In this document: piece by piece, positions 9,322-19,159 of the stretch
Layout of the letters: every line of letters begins with the position of its first letter
Numbering within the stretch: the stretch's first letter is position 1
Source: Lineolata rhizophorae
Taxonomy: Eukaryota; Ascomycota; Dothideomycetes; Lineolatales; Lineolataceae
Direction: 5' to 3'
DNA length: 64,000 nucleotides
Assembly: GCA_010093515.1 (NCBI GenBank)
Contig: MU001674.1
Location: forward strand, 172,246-236,245
Made by a program: the position numbers and the translations under genes
Notes under the pieces: generated by a model
Database searches by the model: none
Told to the model about the DNA's origin: nothing
The model's input: the letters and a program-made list of their open reading frames with translations, nothing else

Positions 9322-12153
9322 CTACCTCTCGCCGCCCTCCCCCTCCTCCACTCCCCCCTTCTCAATCGCCTTCCCCTTCTCCTTCTCATGCGCCTCCCTC
9401 CTCTCCGCGCTCGCCACCGCGCTCTGCAGCGCGCTCGTCAAGTCCATGTGGAACAGCGGCCTATTGAGCCCATGCACGACCGCCACCCTCGTCTGCAGCA
9501 GCGACTGCTGGGGCGGCCGGTAGGCCCGGGCTTGCGCGCCGTCGCCGCCGTGCCTGCCCGTCGCGTTCGCCGTCACGGCGGCCGCGGCGTCGGCGTAGTC
9601 GCGCTGCTGGTGCAGCCCGTACGCCTTGCTCTGCGTGAGCGCGCGCTCCAGGTCCTCGCGCATGTCGGGCCTCTTGGCGTCGCCGTCCTCCTCGTGGGCG
9701 TCGCCATCGTCGTCGCTCATCGAAAGCGTCGACAGCTTCGACTTGGTCGGCGCCAAGGACGCGTCTCCAGTCCTCACCCGCTCGATGCCATCCACGCCCC
9801 CGCCACCGCCCTCCTCGAGGTCCCTCCGCCGAGCCGCCGCCCTCCTTCTCGTCCGCTCGTTGAGCGAGTACTCCGCGGCCGCGGCCGCCGAGTCCTGCCC
9901 ACCTAGCTCTGCGACGCTGAAGATCGGTTTCCACCGATGCCACTGGCCCGGCTCGTTCGCGCCGGGCGTCGGAAAGCCGAAGCCGGCGGCGACGAGCGCG
10001 CGTTTGGTCCACCGGTTGTTGACACAAGCGAAATGCCACTCGACCGAGTCGGGCGCCGCGTATCGGTCCAGCTGGTTGCGCACGTCGATTAGGTGCTGGA
10101 CCGACGTCACATCCACGTTGTTGACCGACGAGAAGTCGAGGATGACGGCCTTGAGCGTCGGGCGTGGGTCCGCCGCCGCCGCCTGCTCGGCAGACTCGCC
10201 CCGGCGCGGACCAGGGTCGTTCCAGGGCCGGTCGCCGGGCTTAGCGTACGACGCCGGGTTCGTGCGCCGCGTCTCCTTCAGTATCACGTCCACCATGTAG
10301 TCGAGGTAGTGGTTGGCGTTGGGGTAGTTGTAGCCCTCGGAGAAGCGGTAGATGAAGACGCCCGGGTAGGGCGCCTCGACTTCGATTTGCGGGTTCGAGC
10401 CGTCCTGGTGGTCCATGGGTAGGAAGATTTCGCGCGCCGCTTCGTGGTCGCCATCCGTGAGGCGCCGACTATTTTTACGGGGTATGTTCACGGCCCCGTA
10501 GTCTTTGCGCTCCTCGCTTCCGTCTAGTAGGTGGTCTCCGACGACCGAGTGCACCTTGACGCGGCCCAGGAAGCGGCCCCGCGCCTTGAAGATGCGGTAC
10601 AGGAGCAGGGCGACCGAGACGCATATGGTGGTGTAAACGCCGTTCTCGATGCTGCTGAAGACGGTGACGAGCACGCCGGCGAAGAAAATGGGCACTTCGA
10701 GCGGGGAGATGCGCCAGAATTGGTAGATGGTGTTAGGCGGCGTGATGAGGTCGCCAACAGCGTGAATGATGACGGCCGCGAGGGAAGCGTTGGGGATGTA
10801 GAAGAAGACCGCCGGCAGGGCGTACAGGGCCAGCACGACGAGAACGGCCGTCACGACGCCCGCGAAGGGGGTGCGCACGCCTGCCTTGGACTTGATGGCC
10901 GTGCGGCTGAAGGAGCCCGTAGCCGGGTAGGCGCCTAGAAAGGGGCCGAGGATGTTGGTCACGCCGATGGCGACGAGCTCCTGCGACGGGTTGATGGTGT
11001 AGTTGTTGATGCGGCCGAAGGACTTGGAAATGGAGATGTGCTCGATTAGGAGCACGATGACGGTGGCCGGGAGGCGGCCAGCGAAGGTGGACACGATGGA
11101 GCTGGTGAGGGTGGGAACTGCAGCGTGCTGGAATCCGCGCGGGACGGTGCCGAGAAGGATGAAGGCCGAATCGCCGCGGCGATTGCGGTTGACGAGCCAG
11201 CCGATGAAAGTGTAGAGCAGGATGACGAAAGCGGTGCGCAGCGTCGAGATGAAGAAGAACAGCTGGCGATGGTTGGGGCGGCTAGCGGCGGCCTTGCTAG
11301 CCAAAATGCGGATGGCGTACAGCAGGACCAGGGCCGTGAGGCCGACGGCGGCGTCCAAGCGGGCGGTTCCCAGGTTCTTGAGCGTGTCGATGGCAACGCG
11401 GTACATGGCCTGGCGGGTAGCGACGCCCTCGAGGCCCAGCAGGGTCGGGACCTGGCCGACGGCAATGTTGAGGGCGGAGCCGGTCATGAAGGCGCAGATG
11501 GCCGTCAGTGAGATGAAGTCGACCAGCCAGCCCAGGCGCACGAGGCCCAGGGCCAGCACAATGGCGCCGGCGATGACAGACAGGGCCGAGGCGACGACGT
11601 GACCGGGCACGTCGGGGATGCGGGTGGCGGCGTCGGCGACGACGTTGCCGACGACGAGCGACATGACGGCCACGGGGCCGATGGTGATGTCCTTGGAGGT
11701 GGCGAAGAACCAGTAGATGGCGACGCCCATGAAGGACGAGTAGAGGCCGAACTCGACGGGCAGCTCGGCCAGCTTGGCGTAGGCCATGGACTGAGGCACG
11801 ACGACGGCGCCGACGGTGATGCCGGCCACCAGGTCGCCGGCCAGCCAGCGCGTGTTGTACCGCGGCAGCCATTGGGCGAAGGGGAACAGGCCGGCAAGGT
11901 AGCGCAGCAGGTCGCGCCGCGAGGGGGCCATGCCGGCCAGCCACTCGCGGGCGGTCGGCTCCTCCTCGACGTACGACTCGGCGCTCTCGATGCTGAAGAT
12001 GGACTCTCCCCGGCTGAGGCCCTCGGTGGCGGGGCGCGGCAGGGCGCGGTCCGGCAGCTGGATGCCCAGCACCCGCGCCAGGCCGTGGCCGACACGGGAC
12101 ATGGCGAGCGACGAGCGCGTGGCCGCCGGGGGTGCAACGGCCTCGCCGGCCAT
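9322..12153 (-). CDS. SulP-family sulfate permease with C-terminal STAS domain
   Basis: Single exon, 943 aa from the ATG at 12153. It imports sulfate across the plasma membrane, like N. crassa CYS-14 and yeast Sul1/Sul2. A hydrophilic N-terminus is followed by the Sulfate_transp core with about 10-12 membrane spans, including signature stretches VPQSMAYAKLAELP and NILGPFLGAYPATGSFSRTA. The cytoplasmic end carries a STAS domain (VILDFSSVNNVDVTSVQHL). STAS is interrupted by a long charged, Gly/Ala-rich insert and resumes near the end with GLNRPLFHMDLTSALQSA. The open frame extends another 110 codons upstream of 12153, but that part is low-complexity and outside the family. Confidence 0.93.
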   Translation of the reverse strand: MAGEAVAPPAATRSSLAMSRVGHGLARVLGIQLPDRALPRPATEGLSRGESIFSIESAESYVEEEPTAREWLAGMAPSRRDLLRYLAGLFPFAQWLPRYNTRWLAGDLVAGITVGAVVVPQSMAYAKLAELPVEFGLYSSFMGVAIYWFFATSKDITIGPVAVMSLVVGNVVADAATRIPDVPGHVVASALSVIAGAIVLALGLVRLGWLVDFISLTAICAFMTGSALNIAVGQVPTLLGLEGVATRQAMYRVAIDTLKNLGTARLDAAVGLTALVLLYAIRILASKAAASRPNHRQLFFFISTLRTAFVILLYTFIGWLVNRNRRGDSAFILLGTVPRGFQHAAVPTLTSSIVSTFAGRLPATVIVLLIEHISISKSFGRINNYTINPSQELVAIGVTNILGPFLGAYPATGSFSRTAIKSKAGVRTPFAGVVTAVLVVLALYALPAVFFYIPNASLAAVIIHAVGDLITPPNTIYQFWRISPLEVPIFFAGVLVTVFSSIENGVYTTICVSVALLLYRIFKARGRFLGRVKVHSVVGDHLLDGSEERKDYGAVNIPRKNSRRLTDGDHEAAREIFLPMDHQDGSNPQIEVEAPYPGVFIYRFSEGYNYPNANHYLDYMVDVILKETRRTNPASYAKPGDRPWNDPGPRRGESAEQAAAADPRPTLKAVILDFSSVNNVDVTSVQHLIDVRNQLDRYAAPDSVEWHFACVNNRWTKRALVAAGFGFPTPGANEPGQWHRWKPIFSVAELGGQDSAAAAAEYSLNERTRRRAAARRRDLEEGGGGGVDGIERVRTGDASLAPTKSKLSTLSMSDDDGDAHEEDGDAKRPDMREDLERALTQSKAYGLHQQRDYADAAAAVTANATGRHGGDGAQARAYRPPQQSLLQTRVAVVHGLNRPLFHMDLTSALQSAVASAERREAHEKEKGKAIEKGGVEEGEGGER

Positions 12154-12665
12154 TGCTGTGGGAAAAGGTGCGCGGAGAGAGGGATTGGGGGCGTGGGGGA
12201 GGGAGGAAGGAGAGGAAGACAGGGACGGAACGAGGGAATCAAGAAAAGCAACCGGAAAGCAGGAACGGGAACATGGACACGGGCGACCCGGAGACCGGGG
12301 GACGAAATATAAGAGATCTCGGACGGACAGGAACAAGAAGGGGAGGGAGTCGGCCGCGGCACGCAGATTATATGGCGTGCTGGCGTTGTCAGGCACGCAA
12401 TCGGCGCAGGCACGCAATCGGCAGGCGGCATCTGGGGGCGTGGGGCGGGCGTTGGCCGCTGACGTCGAGCGGGGCCCTGCCAAGAACCGCCCGTGCGTGC
12501 GAGGCTGTGATAATTACACACGGCATCAAAAATTACAGGGCCCAGTCCGTACCCGGCTTACCTGCCTCCCCCCGTTCCCATCGCCCCGCTTACACACCAC
12601 TACGTGCTGCCTGCTCGTGCAGAACCGGATAATTCACGATCGCACCCTTGGGCCTCCCGCCCGCC
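12154..12665. promoter_or_regulatory. Bidirectional promoter, sulfate permease / bub2
   Basis: A 512-bp divergent intergenic region. Visible elements are a purine-rich leader on the permease side (12160-12270), a TGACGTC-like site near 12459, and a tandem 17-bp duplication at 12390-12423. One loose match to the CYS3/MetR-type ATGRYRYCAT site (ATGGCGTGCT near 12372) is too weak to claim. No known regulator can be assigned. Confidence 0.55.
12390..12423. repeat. Tandem 17-bp duplication in divergent promoter
   Basis: Two adjacent copies of CAGGCACGCAATCGGCR differ only at the last base (12390-12406 and 12407-12423). They lie between the permease and bub2 starts, so they could be a doubled protein-binding site or a recent slippage event. 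Confidence 0.85.
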
Positions 12666-13970
12666 ATGGCCGCCGCCGCCGCCGCCGCCCCCAGCTCCCC
12701 GTCCTCGTCCGCCTCCGACTACTCCAACGCCGCCGCCCTCGACGCGCTCCTCCACCGCGGGCCGCCCAACGGCGACGTCACCGCCGGCCTCTCGCAGCTG
12801 CGCTACCGCGTCGTCTTCTCCGGCGGCGTGCCCTCCTCGCCCGAGGGCCTGTCGGAGCTGCGCATCTACGTGTGGCTGGTCCTTCTCGGCGCCTCGCCCG
12901 TGTCGACGGACCGGTACCTGGACCTGGTGCACCAGGGCGCCTCGCCCGCCCACGACAAGATCCGCGACGACACTTTCCGCACCCTCGCCACGGACCCGCT
13001 GTTCCGTCGGAGGGTCACGGAGAACAGTCTGACGCGCGTGCTGAACGCGGCCGCGTGGCGGCTGCTGGACGCCCATGAGGCGCGGGTCAATGGGTGGTTG
13101 AGCCCGCCGACCATGTCGCTGGCGGGGAGCCCGTCGGCGAGGGACCTGGGCGGCGGCGGCGGCGAGGGCAGAGGCGGTGGCGGCGACGGCGACGGCGACG
13201 GCGGCGGTGATGGAGGAGGAGATGATGATAACGACGGTCTTGGGCGGACAGGAGCAACGACGACACCACAGCAGCACCAGCGGCCGCGTCTTCGCCAAAT
13301 CAGCACCAGCAGCCAACACACGACGATGACGACGACGACGACAACGACGCCCGCAGCCGCGGCCTCCACCCAGTCGTCCGTCGGCTACGTCCAAGGCATG
13401 AACGTCCTCGCGGCCCCTTTCCTCTACGCCGCCCGCTCCGAAGCCCAAGCCTTCGTCGCCTTCGAGCGCCTCATCACCTCGGAGTGCCCGGGCTACGTGC
13501 GCGGCAGCATGGACGGCGTGCACCGGGGGCTCGCGCTCGTCGACGCGTCGCTGGGCGTCGTCGACGCGCGCCTGCACGCCCACCTCATGGAGCGCGGCCT
13601 CAAGGCCGAGCTCTACGCCTTCGCCTCGGTCCTCACGCTCTGCGCCTGCACGCCGCCACTGCCCGAGGTGCTGCGCCTGTGGGACTTCTTGTTCGCGTAT
13701 GGCGCGCATCTGAATATTCTGTGCATCGTGGCGCAGCTGGTCTTGATTAGGGACCAGTTGATGGCGAGCTCCAGGTATGTCGTTTGAAGAGGATGAATGG
13801 TGGTGCGTTGGCGCTGACCATCCGGCCTTCCTTGCTGGCAACGCAGTCCGTACCAGATCTTGCGGTCGTTCCCGCCGCTGCAGGCCAACAACATCGTCGC
13901 CGTCGCCGTCAGCTTCGCCGACAAGATCCCCGCCCACTTGTACCGCCAAATTGTGCTTCACGCAAAGTGA
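12666..13970 (+). CDS. bub2: Bub2/Cdc16 TBC-domain GTPase-activating protein
   Basis: Exons 12666..13774 and 13847..13970 give 410 aa. The intron has a GTATGT donor and AACGCAG acceptor and splits a Ser codon. The protein is the catalytic half of the Bub2-Bfa1 (S. pombe Cdc16-Byr4) GAP that holds the Tem1/Spg1 GTPase inactive until spindle position is correct. TBC finger motifs are present: IRDDTFR with Arg finger R105, and GYVQGMN with Gln finger Q243. YAFASVLTLCACTPPLPEVL and LRLWDFLFAYG are diagnostic of the Bub2 subgroup. A Gly/Asp- and Thr-rich insert of about 90 residues (roughly 145-238) sits between the two fingers. The start at 12666 has a good context and is the first ATG of the frame. 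Confidence 0.93.
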
Positions 13971-14351
13971 TGGATGCCCCGAGACGGGAAACCTAAACCC
14001 GGAGAACGAAAAATACATGACAACATGACGAATTCACGAACCAGAAAATAAAAAGAACGGCATGCCGGTGACGGCTGGACACAGCATTGCGTGGGATCGG
14101 GACGGCGCAATTGGAGAATCTAGGGGGTTCTTTGGAGGCTGTTCAGTTGTTATATGCTTGTATAATACACATGTAGTAAGAAGTTATCATAACGATGCGC
14201 TGCTGCTCCTTCTTCTTTTCTTTCTTTTTTTTTCCATGGAATCGTATCACGTTGCTCGTCTGGCCCATCCCATCCATTCGTCTAGCAAACATTAACAACA
14301 AGCCGCGCCAACACCACAGCACCAACTTCTTCCCTTCCTCCTTCCCCCCCT
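13971..14351. other. Convergent intergenic region, bub2 / fan1
   Basis: A 381-bp region between the stop codons of two genes that face each other. It holds their 3' UTRs, including a T-rich stretch at about 14205-14233. No coding or RNA feature is seen. Confidence 0.6.
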
Positions 14352-16862
14352 CTACACCACCCTAACCTCACTCGCCACAACCTTACACAGCTCCACCCTG
14401 ACCCCCGCCCCGGTCAAAACATGAATCCACAACCTCTGCGCCTCGCTCAACCGATCGTTCTCGCTCTTCACCTCGGCAAACATGACCTCCCCCCTCCCCT
14501 CGTCCCACAGCAGCAAATCGGGCACGCCGGCGCCCCTCTTGGCGTACTCCTGCGCCAAGACGCGACACACGGCCGCCAGGGCCTCGCCCGGGAAACACCT
14601 GACGATGGCGCACAGGTCGGCCAGCTCGAAGCCCCAGTCGAGGCCGACGACGCAGGTCCTGCGCGGGCGGTGCGCGGCCCAGACGGCGCGCAGCATGGGC
14701 TCGGCCTCGCCGTTGGCGAGGCGGGCGAGCTGGCCGGCCAGCTCGGCCGGCCGCGCCGCCGCGAAGCAGCCGCCCTCGGCCAGCAGGTCGACCGGGCACG
14801 TCTGGAACGCCGTCTGGAACACGTGCGGCACGTACGCGCCGAACAGCACCTCGAACATCAGCAGCCCGAACAGCGTGCGCAGCACGCCGCCCTCGGCGTG
14901 CAGCCCGCGCCAGCCGCGCGCCGCGTAGCGCGCCAGGCACAGCTGCTCGACGCCGCAGGTCGCGGCGCCGGCCGGGTCGGCCGGGTCCAGCCACGTCGTG
15001 CGGGTGCCGGCGCCGCTGGCGCCGCTGGCGCCGTTGCCGTCCGGCCGCGGCCGCGGCCGCGCCTCGACCCGCACGCCCTCGACCCGCACCTCGACGGCGC
15101 GCGCGAGCCGCACGTGCGCGAAGTCGTGCTGGAGCCGGCGGGCGACGCGCAGGGCGCGCTCCAGCTTGGCGACGCGGCGCTGCAGGTCGTGGTGGTGGAC
15201 GAGGTGGACGAGGGGGTCCTCGAGGCCGCGCTCGCAGGTGCGGAGCGCGGTGCGGCGCCAGCGCTTGCGGCGGGCGGCCTCGTCCTCGCCGCCGGGGCCC
15301 GGCGGGGTGGTGACGGAGGCCATGTAGCGCTCCTCGAGCAGCGCCTTGCGCTGGTACCACGCGCCGCGGCGGGCCGGGTGGAAGAGGCGCTGGGCGAGCA
15401 GCTCGTCGAGCAGCGCGTGCTCGCGCGCGCGCATGCCGAGCCTGCCGAGCGCGAGCGCGGCCTTGTGCGCGATGCGCGTGTAGACCCAGGCGGGCGACAG
15501 GCGGCGCAGGTAGGCGCCCTCGCCGCTCAGGTAGACGGCGTCCTCCTTGCGGCGCTCGTCGGCCAGCAGGGCCCGCCAGCGGGCCGCCACGCGGTCCCAC
15601 TCCTCCAGCACGCTCTCCAGCCGCGCGCCCGTCGCCGCCGCGCCCCCGCCGCCGCCGGGTTCGAGCGCCGCGTCGACGCGCGCCTGCGCCCGCAGCGCCG
15701 CCTCAAACTCGAGCAGCGCCGCGCGCGACGCGAAGACGTTGGCCGACCGGCTGATGACGTAGGGCGGGAAGTTGCGGCGCGAGAAGCGGGCGAGCAGGAC
15801 GGCCGTGAGGGACTTTTCGGTCCACTCGGTCGAGCGGAAGAAGACGAGGTGGACGCGCTCGAAGAGGCGGAGGGCGGGCAGGGAGAGGCGGATGCAGGGC
15901 CCCGTCCCGGCCATGATGCGGCGAACCAGGTGTTGCTGCTGTCGCTGCCGTGGCTTGCGGTCGCTGCCGACGTGGCTGTCGTTCTCGTCGCCGTCGTTGT
16001 CGTCGTCGTCTTCGTTGTTGGTGCTGGTGTTGATGTCGCTCCTCCTGCTGGGGGTGCCGACGGCCCGGTCCGCCTCGTTGGGCCGCGCCGTGAGCACCAG
16101 GCCAGTCTGCCCTTTCGAGTCCCGCCGGAAGGCGTCGAGCAGCTCGCCCTTAGTTTTGCCCTGCGTTCTGGCGCCTCCGGCCATCGCCTTGAGCTCGTCC
16201 AGCCGCAGCAGGCCCGACGCCTCCTCCAGCGTCGTGATGCCATCCTCGGAGCTATCCGCAAAGGTAAACGACCTCCCCAGCGTCGTCCCCTCCGGCGGCG
16301 GCTCCAGCTCCGCCGGGTGCGGCTGCTCCTCCGAGGGCGTCTGCTCTGGCGGCGGTAGCTCGCGCGGCTGCTGCAGCGCGGCGACCGCGCCGGCCATGTC
16401 GGCGATGTCGTCGCGGTACCCCAGCGCCGCGACGCGGTGCCAGGCGGCCGTCTTGCGCAGGAACAGGCGCACGTAGAGGTAGCGGGCCCCGTAGCCGAGC
16501 CCGCGCCAGGCGGCGAAGACGGTGCGCTCCGCGTCGTCGAAGAGGTGGCCTTCGTCGTCCAGCACCGTCGAGAGCGCGTGCTCGAATGCGTCGACGTAGA
16601 CGGAGCGCCTCCCCGCCGAGTACACCGCCCGGACGGCCTCGTCGTCGGCGGGCACCGCGGGCGGGAGCGCGGCTTCGAGATGGGTTGGCTGCGGGGCCGT
16701 GGCATCGTCGTCGTCGTCGCCGCCGCCGCCGCCGTCGTCGCTGGCGATATCGTCGCGTTCGAGGTCGAGCTTGGCGGCGAGCGCGTCCCCGGCGGACTCG
16801 GACGCGGCGCGCTTCAGCCGCTTCGCCGGCCGGGCGGTGCGGTCGACGTCGCCGGGGGCCAT
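14352..16862 (-). CDS. fan1: FAN1-type structure-specific nuclease (VRR-NUC)
   Basis: Single exon, 836 aa from the ATG at 16862. FAN1 cleaves 5' flaps and unhooks DNA interstrand crosslinks in the nucleus. The N-terminus carries a basic cluster (ARPAKRLKRAA) that could act as a nuclear signal, then an acidic stretch. A central helical region (SAP/TPR-like in the family) follows, and the C-terminal VRR-NUC domain has the PD-(D/E)xK active site: PDLLLW with D782, then EVK with E797 and K799, followed by DRLSEAQRLW. No UBZ finger is seen, as in fungal homologues. Very GC-rich coding sequence with runs of Arg and Ala. The frame is open for 49 codons further upstream, without family similarity. 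Confidence 0.92.
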   Translation of the reverse strand: MAPGDVDRTARPAKRLKRAASESAGDALAAKLDLERDDIASDDGGGGGDDDDDATAPQPTHLEAALPPAVPADDEAVRAVYSAGRRSVYVDAFEHALSTVLDDEGHLFDDAERTVFAAWRGLGYGARYLYVRLFLRKTAAWHRVAALGYRDDIADMAGAVAALQQPRELPPPEQTPSEEQPHPAELEPPPEGTTLGRSFTFADSSEDGITTLEEASGLLRLDELKAMAGGARTQGKTKGELLDAFRRDSKGQTGLVLTARPNEADRAVGTPSRRSDINTSTNNEDDDDNDGDENDSHVGSDRKPRQRQQQHLVRRIMAGTGPCIRLSLPALRLFERVHLVFFRSTEWTEKSLTAVLLARFSRRNFPPYVISRSANVFASRAALLEFEAALRAQARVDAALEPGGGGGAAATGARLESVLEEWDRVAARWRALLADERRKEDAVYLSGEGAYLRRLSPAWVYTRIAHKAALALGRLGMRAREHALLDELLAQRLFHPARRGAWYQRKALLEERYMASVTTPPGPGGEDEAARRKRWRRTALRTCERGLEDPLVHLVHHHDLQRRVAKLERALRVARRLQHDFAHVRLARAVEVRVEGVRVEARPRPRPDGNGASGASGAGTRTTWLDPADPAGAATCGVEQLCLARYAARGWRGLHAEGGVLRTLFGLLMFEVLFGAYVPHVFQTAFQTCPVDLLAEGGCFAAARPAELAGQLARLANGEAEPMLRAVWAAHRPRRTCVVGLDWGFELADLCAIVRCFPGEALAAVCRVLAQEYAKRGAGVPDLLLWDEGRGEVMFAEVKSENDRLSEAQRLWIHVLTGAGVRVELCKVVASEVRVV

Positions 16863-17342
16863 GGACGCGTTGCAACTCACTGCTGCCGCCAGGGGTGCGG
16901 CCTCGTCGACAACAACAACAGCGTGGCGACGACCACGGATGGGGTTACGGGCTGCGGTTGCACGCGACACCGAACGGGGGCGGCGGGGTGCGAGGAGGTT
17001 GCAAAACAATGATGGCCTTGTAATTTAGACGCCTTAGCGCGAACGGTGTGATGCAAGATGGCGTCCGGGCTAGCCGAGGGTGTGCGCTCGCGGCTTCGTT
17101 TCGTCTCCTGCGGCTCGTGTTCGTCCCCCGAATACTCATAGAATCCGGTCTTCCGTCTTCCGTCTTTGTTCTCGTGATCTCCTTTGCCATCCCGAAGCAG
17201 CCGTTGCGGTTGCATCATAGCATTGGCCACGGCCATGGAGCCTGCAAATAAATTGTGCAGCGGCGGCCTCGGGCACGCCGCTCACCTCCCCAATCGACAG
17301 CTATTCCCAGGCTTGGTTGAACGCTAGACTTCTGCCGTCGTC
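16863..17342. promoter_or_regulatory. Bidirectional promoter, fan1 / secreted protein
   Basis: A 480-bp divergent region. No protein-coding signature is seen. Both promoters must lie here; no individual element can be assigned. Confidence 0.5.
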
Positions 17343-18150
17343 ATGAAGCTGAACAGCGCTCTTGCTTTCGTTGCCTCGGCTGCCTCGTTGGCCTCGTCCG
17401 CCTCGGCGGCGTGCTGCCCTTCGGTCCCGTTCCCTGAGTACAACTTCAACCTCAAAGCCCTTGGGTATGTCACACGCCCCCTTTGCAAGCGCCTTCGAGT
17501 CACTGACACGAGCCCGAACCTCCCAGGGGCCCCGCCATCGTGTCCGACAAGCTCGTCCGCGACAACGACACCAACCACATGTACCTAGTCGAGCCGCCCT
17601 ACGACACGGACCTCATCTACGGCGACAAAGCCGTGCCGTTCGCCGGCCACGCCTCGGCCATCGACCTGGCCGACGGCGAGGTGCTGGTGCAGCCGACGGC
17701 GCCGCACCCGGGCCCCGTCGCCGCCCGCCTCGCCCTCGTCGGCCACCGCCCCGTCTACGAGCTCCGCAAGGTCTGGCCCGACACCGGCGACCAGTACCCC
17801 GGCGAGTACCGCCGCGAGGACATGGGCCCCGACGACGAGATGCTCATCCCCGCCTTCAACGCCACCACGGCGGGGAACCGCACCCTGTTGCGGGCCGAGG
17901 TCGGCGGCGACGAGGCGTGCGCCTACCGCTGGGTGGCCGTTAGGGAGAACCGGACCTGCAGTGAGCCCGAGAGATGGGCTGTCAAGTGGATGGAGCGTAA
18001 GCCGTGCATCTTTTCCTTATTAGCTCGAGTGGCTTTTTTTTCCCCTCCAGTTTTGCTGACTAGATGTTCTAAACTATTGCAGTCTTGCCTGGCCACACTT
18101 ATGAGCCTTCTAAGTATGCCAGCATCGATCTCGAGATTATACAGCCATAG
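17343..18150 (+). CDS. Small secreted protein of unknown function
   Basis: Exons 17343..17464, 17527..17996 and 18083..18150 give 219 aa. All three joins keep frame: GTATGT/TCCCAG and GTAAGC/TTGCAG. A signal peptide covers about residues 1-22 and ends in ASA, directly before a Cys pair. The mature part has an N-terminal CCPSVPFPEYNF segment, two NxT glycosylation sites near NATTAGNRT, and few Cys overall (ACAYR, RTCSE). I recognise no family. The last exon encodes LLPGHTYEPSKYASIDLEI and is less GC-rich than exons 1 and 2. If the second intron were not spliced the frame would run to 18274 with a less protein-like tail. An extracellular or wall role is likely but unproven. Confidence 0.75.
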
Positions 18151-19159
18151 TAATGGCATCATCGTTCGCGTTCCATATAATGTCTATATGCATTCAATCC
18201 TTGAGCAGACCTGTCGAGCATTTGAAGGTGTTCTGATTTGCATCTGGCTTGCATCTTTGGAATGGGAAGCTTGAGCAACGCCTAATGTGTTTGGACAGTA
18301 TATAATTATACCTAGTACCTGGTCGGGAAGCTGTCCTGGGAAATGTATTGTAAATGCAACCCAAAAAAATAAATGGTTACTTGGCGATTGAGATCAATTG
18401 CGGTAGGAACTATTGATGAAACCTTTGGTTTGAACATTTCGTGCCGCGCCTAAACTTAGGCCGATCGTAGCTGATTCGGACATGCATCTTAAAACTTACG
18501 AAAGCGTTGTAGTGTTGAGGAGGACGGGTAATTCATTGCTCGGTTTAAATCTTGATGGGAGTTGAAATCGAAACAATCCAACAATTCAATGACCAAGTCA
18601 ACTGTTTTGTCAGGTTATGGTATATATCTTTCTTGGCAACTCCATTCACCATCTAGCATAGACTGATTCGTGGTATAAATATTCCCGTCCTGAAATATCA
18701 CCGCCACAGACACAATATATGTATCCTCAATTATTTTATTCCATAGCATTCATGTGGTGACTATAAAAGGCGTGGTACTCCTTACTGAAGGCAGCGTGCA
18801 AGAAAAGCATCGTGCATACATTCCAAGACACGTTCGAGGGTTCAAGTCTCTTTGACTCTATTGGTTACAGTACACTACTTTTTGATTGTAATATTACACA
18901 ACCCGCCCTTGTAATAAAATGACCCTTCCATCTCATCTAGCCCCATCCGCTTCGCCTTGCACGAAGCAGATAATGTTCAACCCGTCCCTTCCTCTGTATC
19001 CGTCCAACACTGCATGTACCGCACCGCGCCCCTCAGCCAGCCCGAGTCACCACACTAGTAAACACTCCACACCCATCCTCTCATCCCACGCACATGCACT
19101 GGCTCCCTCCACCCAATTCACTCCTCTCCTCATACATGCACAAAGACAGAAGCACCGCA
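18151..19159. other. AT-rich intergenic region, no gene recognised
   Basis: About 1 kb between the convergent 3' ends of the secreted protein and cft1. It is more AT-rich than its surroundings and full of stops. It contains TATAAA-like strings near 18675 and 18773 that are not followed by a convincing gene. Confidence 0.5.

Noticed and set aside
12372-12381. Possible CYS3/MetR site upstream of the sulfate permease
   Set aside because: Two of ten positions do not match the ATGRYRYCAT consensus, and a single loose match is not meaningful.
12154-12483. 110-residue N-terminal extension of the sulfate permease
   Set aside because: In frame but Pro/Ser/Arg-rich, unlike the family. The ATG at 12153 gives the expected N-terminus.
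18825-18855. GGTTCAAGTC string resembling a tRNA T-arm
   Set aside because: No D-arm, anticodon arm or acceptor stem could be paired around it, so it is not called a tRNA.
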